Of a DNA stretch of 64,000 bases, positions 37,259 through 48,626 are shown in pieces. The translations under genes and the position numbers were made by a program. Where the stretch lies: assembly GCF_030052815.1 (NCBI RefSeq), contig NC_079496.1, forward strand, positions 81,705,652-81,769,651, in the 5' to 3' direction. Numbering within the stretch: position 1 is the first letter of the stretch; each line of letters starts with the position of its first letter. Under the pieces are notes generated by a model. It was not told the origin of the DNA. It ran no database searches and worked only from the letters and a program-made list of their open reading frames with translations. The DNA is from Hevea brasiliensis. Its lineage: Eukaryota > Streptophyta > Magnoliopsida > Malpighiales > Euphorbiaceae.

Positions 37259-39639
37259 ATGAGCACACAACAACCACCAGCATCCAATATCCTTGCAAGC
37301 ATACTTGATCACAATAGGTTGATAGGACCTAATCTTTCTGATTGGCTAAGAAATTTAAAACTTGTCCTGAACCTAGAACCTATTGGATATGTTCTAGACT
37401 CAAATGTTCCTGGTCCCTTACCTCCAGAGGCCACTCAAGAGGAACATGACACTTTGGACAAGTGGAAGGAGCATGATATGAGAGCTAAGTGTTATATGCT
37501 TGCTTCTATGAGTAATGAGTTACAGAAGCAACATGAAAATATGCAAAGTGCTAGTGAGATCCTCCTTCACCTATAAGAGCTGTATGGTGAGAATAGCAGG
37601 AATGCTAGGTATGAGATATCTAGGCAACTATTTCAAAAAAGGATGTCTGAGGGACAGAATATTGAGGATTATGTCCACAAGATGATTCGGCTTATAGAGT
37701 AGCTGGAACATCTTAACTTTAACATGGATTTCCAACTGCAGATGGATTTGATCCTTCAGTCCCTACATGAGTCATTTGGGAATTTTGTGACAAATTTTCA
37801 TATGACTAAGCAGGAATACACCTTGGTTGGTTTACTTAATATGCTTGTCATTGCCCAAAAGAATATACCGAGCAATAAAAGAAAAGAGGTAGCTTTGATT
37901 GCATCTTCTTCTGTTAGAAAGTCCAATAAGAAGAAGGGCAATAAGAAAAAGAAACCTCAAGTTCCAGGATCTTCCAAGAAGATAGCCAAACAGAAAGGGA
38001 AGACCAAAGCTGATAAAGGCAAAGGAAAGTGTTTCCACTGTCAGAAGGATGGGCACTGGAATAGGAACTGCCCAGAGTATAGCAAGTAGCAGTAGCTTAC
38101 AGTAACGAGATGTTAGACTCCGAATTGGCGATGGCTCAATTGTTAAAGCTTTAGCCATAGGATCTAAATCTTTTTACATGTGTGGACATGTTTTGTGTTT
38201 GAATAATATTTTGTATGTGCCTAATGCTTTTAAGAACATCATTTCTATATCTAGTTTGACTAGAAATAGTTATGAATTTCAGTTCACAGATGATGTTTGC
38301 AATATTTATTTTGGAAATAAATATGTTGGCTCGGGTTATATGCATGATGGTCTTTATTATTTGGATAATAATAATAAACACAAAATGAATGCAAGCAATC
38401 TAAAAGAATGCAATGCCATGGTGAAAATCAACTCAAGTTCAAAATATATTTGGCACTTAAGATTAGGTCATGTTACAAAAGATAGGATTGCAAAATTGGA
38501 GAAAATGGGGATTTTATCCTCATTGAGTTTTGAACCTACTCCAATTTGTGAATCCTGCCTTCAGGGTAAAATGAATAGATCACCCTTTGTTGGACAAGGA
38601 CTAAGAGCTAAAAATATTTTGGAGCTAATACATAGTGATGTATGTGGTCCATTTAAGGAAATGGCTAGAGATGGCTTTCATTACTTTATTACCTTTACTG
38701 ATGATAAATCAAGGTTTGGGTATTTGTATTTGATGAAATGTAAACATGAATCCTTTGAAAAGTTCAAAGAAAATTAAATAGGAAAAAGTATTAAAACTCT
38801 TCAATCAGATCGTGGAGGTGAATACTTAAGTACTGAATTTGATGAATACTTGAAAGAGCATGGCATTGTTTCCCAGCTGACTCCTCTAGGAATGCCATAC
38901 GTAAATGGTGTATCTGAAAGGAGAAATCTTATCATATTAGATATGGTACGTAGTATGATGAGCTCTACTGATATGCCAATCTCCTTTTGGGGATTTGCAT
39001 TAGAATCAGCTTTGCATATTCTGAATAGGATTCCATCAAAATCAGTTTCTTCCATAACTTATGAGATATGGCATGGAAGAAAACCAAGTCTTAAGCATGT
39101 TAAGATTTGAGGTTGTCCAGCTTATATCAAAAAGCTGAACACTGATAAATAGGAAACCATATCAGAAAAAGGTCGATTTGTTGGATATCCAAAAGAGAGT
39201 TTTGGATATTATTTTTATTTGCCTACATCACAAAAGGTTGTGGTAAGTAGAGATGCCATTTTTCTTGAACAACAGTTTATTCAAGAAGAAGGCAAAGGAA
39301 GGCAAATAGAGTTAGAATTGGAGAATTCTGACCAATCAACAGATCAAATGGATATAGATCTATCTAGTCAACCTACAACTATTGATGAAACATCTACAGT
39401 AATTCCTCGCAGATCAACCAGGATATCTCACCCGTCAGTGAGATATGGTTTCCTTCATAAAGATGAACAAGAGTTGTTTACTCATAAAGAAGTAGATCAT
39501 GGAGATGATCCACTTACCTATGAAGAAGTTATATCAGATATAGACTCTTCAAAATGGATTTAAGCTATGAAATTCAAAATTGATTCCATGTATAAGAATC
39601 AAGTTTGGGATCTTGTTAACCCACCTAAAGGTATTGTAT
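37259..39639 (+). pseudogene. Copia A, part 1: gag to integrase
   Basis: Gag starts at ATG 37259, an intact start also present in D and E, and runs 105 codons to a stop at a former Gln codon. After a second stop near 37700 it continues to an intact CCHC knuckle (CFHCQKDGHWNRNC, about 38022-38070). Directly afterwards, at PEYS, a deletion removes the protease including its DTG active site. GAG-pre-integrase and integrase follow (38107-39120), with Asp in QSDRGGEYLS (38808-38810) and Glu in VSERRN (38916-38918), the normal 35-residue spacing. A small deletion near 38771 and stops near 39108, 39150 and 39560 break the frame. It stops at PPKGIV, where a T1 solo LTR begins. Confidence 0.9.
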
Positions 39640-42600
39640 TGTCACACCTTACCCCTCTGTAAGACATAACATGATCCCGCAGAATACTTAATGAACTACC
39701 GAACTTCACCTACCGATAACTCATTAAGTACCCTACAAGGAATTTTAAAACAATTTTCTTACATTTTGGAAGTGGTGAGCATTTTGGTAGGAATTAAAAA
39801 CCATTTATTCAAAGTTTAAATACTAGTAAAAATTTTTGTCCATTTTAATTTTGCCACAAATTTTATAAAAATTTTGTGAGTTAGTTTGTAATTGGAGAAA
39901 ACAGTTCTTCAAATACCTGAGAAAAACACTTCCAAAAATTTTTTACAACTCCCAACCTCCAATAAATCTCAATCAACTCAATTCAAATCACTTCAAAGTA
40001 ATTCCACAATCCAAATCAAAATTCATCATCTCAAAATATTTAATACTTCATTCACAAGGCATAAAACATGAAATTCACATGTACAAATATTAAATTTACA
40101 GAAGGAAATCCAAAATAATATTATTACAATTTATTTATAACTGCTCAACTTACATTGATACATACAACATTTCTATATTTACATCAAAATTATCTACAAG
40201 GGTATAAAATAATACCCGTACAAAATGATTGATATGGTCCACAATTCGATAGCAGCTCACTCTGCTGCTTTCTCCTTACTCTTATCTGCGACAGCAAAAT
40301 AAGCTATCGCTGAGTATAAAAATACTCAGTGGTGCACAATAAAAATTTAAAATGCAATACATAAATCGTTCATTGATGAAACACAATTTGAATACTTTTT
40401 AATCACATTTCACAAATATCAAAGCTCATAATAACACCATTTAGTCAAATAATTTATTAAACACAGTGTTGCCAAAATCATATACACTTAAGTCATGACA
40501 CAAAATTTCCGATCAATGCCGTGTTGTACACCACGACAAAGCAATCTACAACCCCATTAATCGAAATCAATGAGGGAGGTGGCTAGCTAGCTAATGAGTA
40601 CTCATCCGATCTCAACCTCAACTGGCAAGCCAGAGAGGGAGGAAAATAAACGATCTCAACCCCATAAATGGAGGAGGAATAATGTGATACTGTCATGCTA
40701 AGTGTGAACATAAAATCAATTCAAAACAATTTATTCAAATAATTCATTGGAAATCTGATAAATTTTCAAAGTCATATTCACAATCATAAATGGCAACACA
40801 ATTCGTAATTAACTCAAGAAAAAAATCAAATTTTCAAGAATCATATATTCAAATAAAAATTACTGTGCACAGACCTGACGTGAGTCGCCTTTAGGTCTTG
40901 ACTCAGTCTCTCAGAGCTTCCAAGTCTTTTTCAGCTGAAACACACAATTTCACAGTGTTTCAGTTCCATAACTTAGCATAAATCCAAAAATAAATTTAAC
41001 TTCACGTTTACCTAGCTTTAATGTGCTAATTTCGATGTTCTCGAAGTTTTTGTGTTTTAGGTTACTATTCACTACACTATTCAAGTCAAATTATTGACTT
41101 TTTAAGGCTTAATAGGTATGGGAACTCCAACTTCACCCACATACCACATTTTGGTCATTAAATTTGTTGGTTTTGGTCATTTTCTCAAAGCTTAAGTCCT
41201 TTTGGCAAAATTGTCAAATTTTCAGTTTTGGTGTCCCTAATTGTACTATTTCATTGGTCAATCTACTGTTGGAATTTGACAAAACTTCCTTCATAGAAAA
41301 TGTTCCTTATTGTCTTAAGTTTATTTTCATTTTTGGATCACCCCAATTGGAGTTTTTTAGGTTAAGTTATGGCCATTTGAACCAGGGCTGCCAGGTTAGA
41401 CACAACCCAGATTTTCTGGGCAAATTTTGGTGCTGGCAGATTTGGGTCACCAACTTGGGGTGGCCAAATGGCTTGGTTGCTGGCAGAATTTGGACTTGTG
41501 TTCTTCATCAAAATTTTAGGTCTATATGTCATCTAACCACTGGTAAAATTTCAGGTCAATTTGACTTGCCTAGCTCGAGTTATGACCAAATGAACAAATA
41601 CTGTTCATTTGGTCAGTTTGTACAGTGGCAGACTGCACTTATCCAAATTTGGTCAATTTGTTCACTAGGTTTTGGTCAGTTTTTAGACATGGTTCCTAAA
41701 TGAAAATTGTGTCATTTTATGTCTATTTTCATCTCCAATTGGTGCCATATCAATCGGACTTGTAAAATTTCAGTTTTAGTCCTTCAAAGTTGACTTGGTC
41801 ATGCTGCCAGCAGCATGACCATTCACCCTCCGAATTTAGCTTCAATTCCAACAATTCAAACACAACTCATTTGGTCACAATTGACCATTTTTCACTTCAC
41901 AATAGGTCAAACACACCATTTACTCATTTCTCCAAATTTTGCCTCAAAACCCTAAGCCTCCAAACCCTAATCACACTAAATTGTTGCATTTAATCACATT
42001 TAAGCATTTCAATCTTAACCATTCAACTAAATAAGGTTTTTAAACTCATTCAATTGCATCAAACCATACAAAATCTTACTCCCCTTCAAGCTGGCCGAAA
42101 ATTCAGTTTGGTCCTCCCCCCATATTTTTATTTCATTTCATTAGTTTCTAAGCTCATTTCAACAACTAATTATGCATTTAAAATGAAAAATAACAAGTTA
42201 ACATACTAACCTCTCTTAAAACTTCAATTCTCTATCTTTTGCTCTTCTTTCTTCTTGTAATCTTCTTCTTAAGTTGCAATAACAAGCTCTAGTAAGGTTT
42301 TTAGGGGAGTTATGAAGGTTGAGCGAAGGAAAATTAAGCTTAAGTGTAAGCTTAAATGAAGAATTTTCATGGAGGATTTTGGGAGAAGGTGAGGCGACAA
42401 CAAAGGAAGAAGAAGAGGTTTTTATTTTTTTTTTCTTTTCTTTCCTTTTATCTATTTTGCTTATGGAAGACCATAAAAAAAAATCTAATTAATTAATTTA
42501 TTAATTATACACTTATGGCATTATGCATGATGTCATGATGATGTCATCACCCTTACTTTTTCATTTTCCCACTTTTTTTTATATTTTTCTATTAGTTCTT

Positions 42601-43098
42601 TAATTTAATTCTCGATTCTAAAATTTTCTTTTCTCTGATTTTATTTGACAGCTAGGTCAGGAGTCAGCTCTCGTGATTAATTGACCAAATTGCCCCTCGC
42701 CGGTTCATCCCGGTTTGCAAATAATTCCATATTTCTTCCGGCTCCCTGACCTAATTATTTGACTGGCTTAACAGTTCTTTTTCGTGATTTTCTCTTTTCC
42801 ACTGTGTTCATAAGAGTCCTAAGGACCGCAGTGTCACATTTTACGGTTCAAAATTTGAGTTTAAAATGACTTCGCAGTCGTTCCCGAGGAGGTCACCCAT
42901 CGCTGTGACTCTCGGCTCGTTTAACTTCTTATGTTCTTTTTTTCTTATTTATACTTAACTAATTGAACATTACTAATTATTTATTTTTATGGTTTCTCTA
43001 GTTGTCTTAAATATGGTTCTAATCTCCTTAATTGTCTGGACCGACACCGGTCACCGGAACAGTGAAATATACCAGGCTATACAAATAGGAGTGTTACA
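39640..43098 (-). mobile_element. T1 gypsy solo LTR (3,459 bp) inside copia A
   Basis: It starts TGTCACACCTTAC and ends GGAGTGTTACA. Flanks are TGTAT (39635-39639) and TGTAC (43099-43103); the second matches the uninterrupted copia sequence in D and E, so the left copy has one C-to-T change. Conserved inverted repeats lie at 41583-41615 and 41796-41821, and the double hairpin at 40289-40329. The open frame of 179 codons at 41164-41703 is antisense to the LTR, unlike any protein I know, and broken in sister LTRs. Confidence 0.92.
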
Positions 43099-43880
43099 TG
43101 TACCTATAGGGAATAAATGGATTTTCAAGAAGAAAATTGGTTCTGATGGAAAGATAGAGACGTATAAGCAAGGCTAGTAGCGAAAGGGTTTCGCCAAAGG
43201 CAAGGAATCGACTATGAGGAGACTTTCTCGCCTGTTGCTATGCTTAAATCAATTAGGATTCTATTAGCAATAGCTACATACTATGATTATGAGATTTGGC
43301 AGATGGCTGTCAAAATAGCTTTTCTCAAATGGATACATTGAAGAAAACATTTTCATGGAACAACCTAGGGGTTTTTAAATTCCAAGATGGTTCCAAGGTA
43401 TGCAAGCTAAAGCGATCCATTTTTGGGTTGAAACAAGTTTCGAGGAGTTGGAACATCCGTTTTGATGAAGCCATTAAGTCATTTGGTTTTATAAAAAATG
43501 TAGATGAGCCATGTGTGTATAAGAAGGTTAGTGATAGTGCTATCACTTTCCTTGTCTTATATCTGGATGATATTCTGCTGATAGGTAATGACATAGGTAT
43601 GTTGATAGCTATAAAGGTATGGTTCTCAAATACATTCTCCATGAAAGCCTTAGGGGAGATAACCTATATTCTTGGAATTTGCATCTATAGAGATAGAGTA
43701 AAAAGAATAATTAGTTTATCCGAAAGTCTATACTTGAAAAAGGTGTTAAAGAGGTTTAACATGCTTGATTCCAAGAGAGGATTGTTACTAGTGAGACATG
43801 GTATCCACCTTTCTAAAGAGATGTCTCCAAAGACACCTGAAGAAAGAGATAAAATGGCCAAGATTCCATATGCTCTGACT
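43099..43880 (+). pseudogene. Copia A, part 2: reverse transcriptase
   Basis: It resumes in WIFKKKIGSDGK after the solo LTR. Stops follow near 43175, and the frame changes near 43325 and 43375. In the first catalytic block the Asp of QMDVK is Ala (codon 43306-43308). The second block is YLDD (43560-43571). The open frame at 43296-43892 covers much of the palm domain. It then runs at about 43881 into LTR sequence, so the rest of reverse transcriptase and all of RNase H are deleted. Confidence 0.9.
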
Positions 43881-44673
43881 AGTGCATGGTAACATATGAT
43901 TATAGGTTCATTTAAGGTAAACCTTATTACTAATTGGGTGGCCATGGCATGCTATGCTAGGTGTTAACCATGGTCTATGAGGTGCATAAAATAATTTAGA
44001 GAAATCATTTATGGTAAGAATGAGTTCTGATGATATTAAGAGTTAATATCAGGTCTCATTATCAATTATGGTGTGGCAAGGGTTTTATGTGTTGACCTAC
44101 CTATATAAGGGTTGTTATGAAAAGAAAACAACACAAGTTACTGCCTTATCCTTGGTGCCGCCACCCAAGAGACTCTCCCTTCTCTTCATCTTCTTCTATC
44201 ATCTATTCCAAGAGATTAGCAAACAATCTCTTGAATTAAAAAAACTAGAAATTGTTTCTAATGTCCTGTTTACATCTTTAATCTCTTAAAAGGCAAAACT
44301 TGATTTTCTAAATAATAGAAAAAGCTTTAGAAGCTGTTCAAGGGCTGCCATAGGTGTTCTTGGTGTGGACAAGCTAGAGGGGCAACATCTGGTGTCCTGA
44401 AGACGCATCCGAAAGGCACAAATACACTGCAGTGTATCAAGAGGTTAGTGTATTTGTTCTTGATCTAATCTAGGGTTTTAAAATTAATCTGATTAATTTT
44501 AAAATCTTAAATGGAAAATACATATTCAAAAACATATTAAAAGTGTTTTAATATGTTGTTTATCATTGAAATCAAATAGATAAAAATAAATCTTGCATGA
44601 TGCACGTGACCCAAGGTGAAAATTTTTGAATTCAATGGTATAAACTTGTGTTTTTCATGCTTCCACTCTTTCA
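43881..44673 (+). mobile_element. Deleted copia LTR at the end of copia A
   Basis: It joins reverse transcriptase directly to the middle of a copia LTR (TAGTGCATGGTAACA) and has a second internal deletion of about 0.5 kb near 44068. It keeps the TATA region (near 44100) and the LTR end (CACTCTTTCA, 44673). It is what remains of the 3' LTR of A. Confidence 0.85.
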
Positions 44674-46198
44674 AATGTATCATGTAATTAACCAAAATGA
44701 TTATGGTCTTTTAATCAAATTGGTCCTCTCACTAACTTAGCGAATCCTACACTTCCAAAGTAGAAAACAAAAATCCTTGTTGGATGGATTTCTAATGGGT
44801 GATTAAATTCTTATAATTCTATTGATCATCCTCAGGTACATCCATTATTGGAATTACAATAAACTATAAGTGAGCAACTCTTTGCCCATCACATCTCATG
44901 TGAGGTTCAATCCTTTACCTAGCCCCTAATGCTCAAAATCTCAGGTACATCCAATAGTGACTTATCTTGCATTAGTTAAGTTGATCCCATTGAGCCAGTA
45001 ATTATGCAAATAATTTTAATGTCCTCAGGTACATCCAATATTGGCCACCAAACTATTTACATATTTACAACATCTCATACTTAACAATTATTCTTAAGAA
45101 AATCTCTTAAATTAATTGCATCATATGCAACTACTTAAAATTTCTTAAAATAATTGCCCCAATAGAGGGCCCATGTTATAATTACTTTAATTATAACATA
45201 TCCAACTTAATCATTTATTTGGAAGATTTTGTGGTCGTCCTAATTACTATTATGGTCTCACTTTGCACATTATCCATTTAGCATGCATATATCATATACT
45301 GGCATACATTCTTATACATCTCATGCATTCATGGATAAACAGTAAATATGGTATGATCATGGACTTTCTAAGGGATTCAATTTTGAGCCACCAAGAATTG
45401 AATCAAGGCATTCCTATGTGCATTTCATTCATTCATATTACAAGAGTTGTTGAAGGAGTGCATAATCAACACTTGATCTTGAATTCCTCCCACTGGTCCC
45501 ACCAATGCTCTTGACCTCCTTGATCTTCTTGCAATCTAATATTACATAGTAATCCTTGGCATACCAAGGTGAATTTACAAGAACTAAATAAATGTAATTA
45601 CAACTCAAAATTATTACAATTTTAATAATAAATCCCCAAAATAAATTAAAATAAATTAATTAAATTACCATCCCAAAGAAACATAAAAGAAATAAATCCA
45701 ATCACATTGGTATTTTATTGTCCATGATCATCCATCATGCATATCACTATTTAACAATTAAATAAAACATACATACTTAAACTAAATTGAATATCTCATA
45801 TTCAACTTAAAAATCCAGATTTGAATATGATTCAAACAAATTTAAAAATTTAGATTTGAATCACATTCAAATAATTTTAAAAATTCATATTTGAATCACA
45901 TTCAAACAATTTTTAAAATTCAGATTAGGATCAAATTTTAATTGTATGATTAAAACTCTAATTAAACAATTTAATTAGACATAGGATGAGCTCTAGATCA
46001 TACAACAATTGTAAATTAAAAAGCCAAACCTTGCGCACACCATTGGTGACCACAAAGTGTGCGCACCAATGGTGTTCATCACCAAGTCGCCACCTTTCCT
46101 TGCAACCAGCAATGGATCTATCATCTCATGATCATACCACACAATTAAATCATATAAAAAACAATCTAAATGGCAAATATAATGGCTCTGATACCAAT
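44674..46198 (-). mobile_element. Copia C leader, minus strand
   Basis: Read on the minus strand, it starts at a primer binding site (46184-46196) and carries the copia leader with its tandem repeat (about 45810-45930) and the three CTCAGGTACATCC motifs (near 45027, 44941 and 44832). It stops about 50 nt short of where gag should begin, at the junction with the plus-strand LTR end at 44673. The gag-pol of this copy is absent. No separate gene is seen here. Confidence 0.85.
46184..46196 (-). other. Primer binding site of copia C
   Basis: GGCTCTGATACCA on the plus strand is TGGTATCAGAGCC on the minus strand, 2 nt from the LTR boundary at 46199. Confidence 0.9.
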
Positions 46199-48255
46199 TG
46201 GGAAGTATGAAAAACAAAAGTTTATATCATTGAATTCAAAAATTTTTCTCTTAGGGTCACATGCATCATGCAAGATTCATTTTTATCTATTTGATTTTAA
46301 TGAACAACATATTAAAACTCTTTTAATATGTTTTTGGATCTAGATTTGTCATTTAAGATTTTAGAATTAATCAGATTAATTCATTAGAACCCTATTCGTG
46401 TCTGACACCTTTGGGATGCATCTAGGACACCAGATATTGTCCCTCTAGCTTGTCCATACCAAGATCACCTATGGCAGCCCTTGAACAGCTTCTAAAGCTT
46501 TTTCTATTATTTAGAAAATCAAGTTTTTCCTTTTAAGATATTAAAGATGTAAACAGGACATTAGAAACAATTTTTAGTATTTTTAATTCAAGAGATTGTT
46601 TGCTAATCTCTTGGAATAGATGAGAGAAGAAGATAAAGAGAAGGGAGAGTCTCTTGGGTGGCGGCACCAAGGATGAGGCAGTAGCTTGTGTTATTTTCTT
46701 TTTATAACAACACTTATATACGTAGGTCAACACATAAATCCCTTGCCACATGTCACCCTCTGATTGGTTATAGGTTTAATTGACTCAATCACATTGTGCC
46801 AAGTATCAAACCTATATTTAATCTTAATTTTAATCATCTTACATGATTAAAAACATTTGGCAAGCTTAAGTGTAGTGCATGTGTCACCATCTCATGGTGC
46901 CACATGTCACCTTGTGAAATGACCAAAATGCCCCCTGTGTTTTAATTTTGAGTTCTCGATCAAAAATAATTATTTCTCTTCTTCTAACTAATTTATATCA
47001 AATATAAATTAATTAATTAATCTCTATTTATTAATTTCTCATCAATTAAATTCACATTTAAACACTTTAAATATAAATTTAACTTATACTATACATTCAA
47101 TAACCTAGATTTGGTTTCAAGTCATGCTAGGGACTTTGCAATTTAATTGCAAACCAAACCTATTTAATTAATCAATTAAACTCTTTAATTAATTAGTTAA
47201 ATCATATTTAATGAGGTGATTACTTGTGTATGTGTGTGACTTACTAGGCTCATCATTAATTGACAATGAGACATGATATCAACTCTTAATATCATCAGAA
47301 CTCTTTCTTACCATAAATGATTTCTCTAAATCATTTTATGCACCTCATAGACCATGATTAACACCTAGCATAGCATGCTATGGCCACCCAATCAGTAATA
47401 AGGTTTACCTTAAATGAACCTATAATCATATGTTACCATGCACTAGAATCTCTCTGTTACAAAATCCCAACTCAAGCTGGAGTCATGGTTTATGTCAAAC
47501 CCCATTTGCTATAAATATTATGTTTTAATTTAATTCCAGTTCTTGATTAAAAGATTTTCTCATCAGAAACTCTTTTCTGATTAAATCTATCTGTCCTGTC
47601 CAGGAACTTGAAACATCAAGAATAATTAAATGAACATAGGATTTTATCTCCATTTACTTAGAGGAACAGATTCTATCTTGATCAACACCTACCTCCATAT
47701 ATAACTAGTAGGAGCCAACACATGCCCATATACCCATACACAGTACAAGTATGAAAGCAGTATCAAACTCAAACCATCTATATACAAGAAAACTGTGTTA
47801 TCTCAGGTCTAAAGATTATATGCACTAATATGATTTATGGCAATACATTGACAAGAGTAAACTCCATGTGCTTGTCATAAGTGTCACTAGTTCAGCCTAC
47901 TTATCATGTATAAGTGCCTATCATATTTGTTATATGGCATGAGACTCACCATTCCATCTTATTTATATTTCATATAAATAACTTGGGAACAAACATGAGT
48001 ACAATCTTTCTGGATAAGTCATGTCCTTATTATGAAGTATCCTCGATTGTGAACCTATTTATAATACTTTGTACTAGAAATACTGTCACTCATATTCTTA
48101 ACAACTTTAGAATAGAATTTCTAATAAAATATCAATGGACCTTTTCTATTACACATAAATATTTTATGTAAACAGAAAAGTGAAAATGTCTTTTATTAAT
48201 AAAAATATGTACAAGATACATACTAAATGATATGCTCTAGGGTATACTACTAACA
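46199..48255 (-). mobile_element. Copia LTR (2,057 bp) shared by copies D and C
   Basis: Its right end (GTATACTACTAACA, 48255) abuts the polypurine tract and RNase H end of copia D. Its left end abuts the primer binding site and leader of copia C. This is again a tandem internal-LTR-internal order, now on the minus strand, mirroring B-LTR-A. Confidence 0.9.
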
Positions 48256-48626
48256 ATCTCCCACTAGCACTAGAGCCATTCATTACAATATCTTAGACCC
48301 ATCTTCTCAAGATGTTGGTCTAGCTGAGTCTGTGACAAAGGCTTAGTGAAAGGATCAGTTGGATTTTCAGTTGATGCTATTTTCTGCATGGCTACATCGC
48401 ATCGTCCAACTATTTCTATGATAATGTGGTAGCGTCTTTCTATGTGTTTGGATTTCTGGTGAGACCTGGGTTCCTTAACCTGTATGATTGCTCCATTGTT
48501 ATCACAGTGTAGTGGAACTGTTGACTCAATGGAAGGAACTATTTCAAGTTCTGTCACGAACTTCTTTATCCAAACAGCTTCCTTTGTAGCATCTGATGCA
48601 GCAATATACTCAGCCTTGGTAGTGGA
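48256..48626 (-). pseudogene. Copia D, RNase H C-terminus
   Basis: On the minus strand it encodes the last part of RNase H, from TKAEYIAASDATKEAVWIKK to the end RYCNEWL, and is open throughout this piece. The polypurine tract follows at 48256-48265. It is split from the rest of pol by a T3 solo LTR with TSD GTGGA (48622-48626 and 51734-51738). Confidence 0.9.

Noticed and set aside
41164..41703. A 179-codon open frame in a T1 solo LTR
   Set aside because: It is antisense to the LTR and broken in sister copies (for example 9737-10033), has no known motif, and spans the inverted repeat near 41583. Chance opening in LTR DNA is the simpler view.
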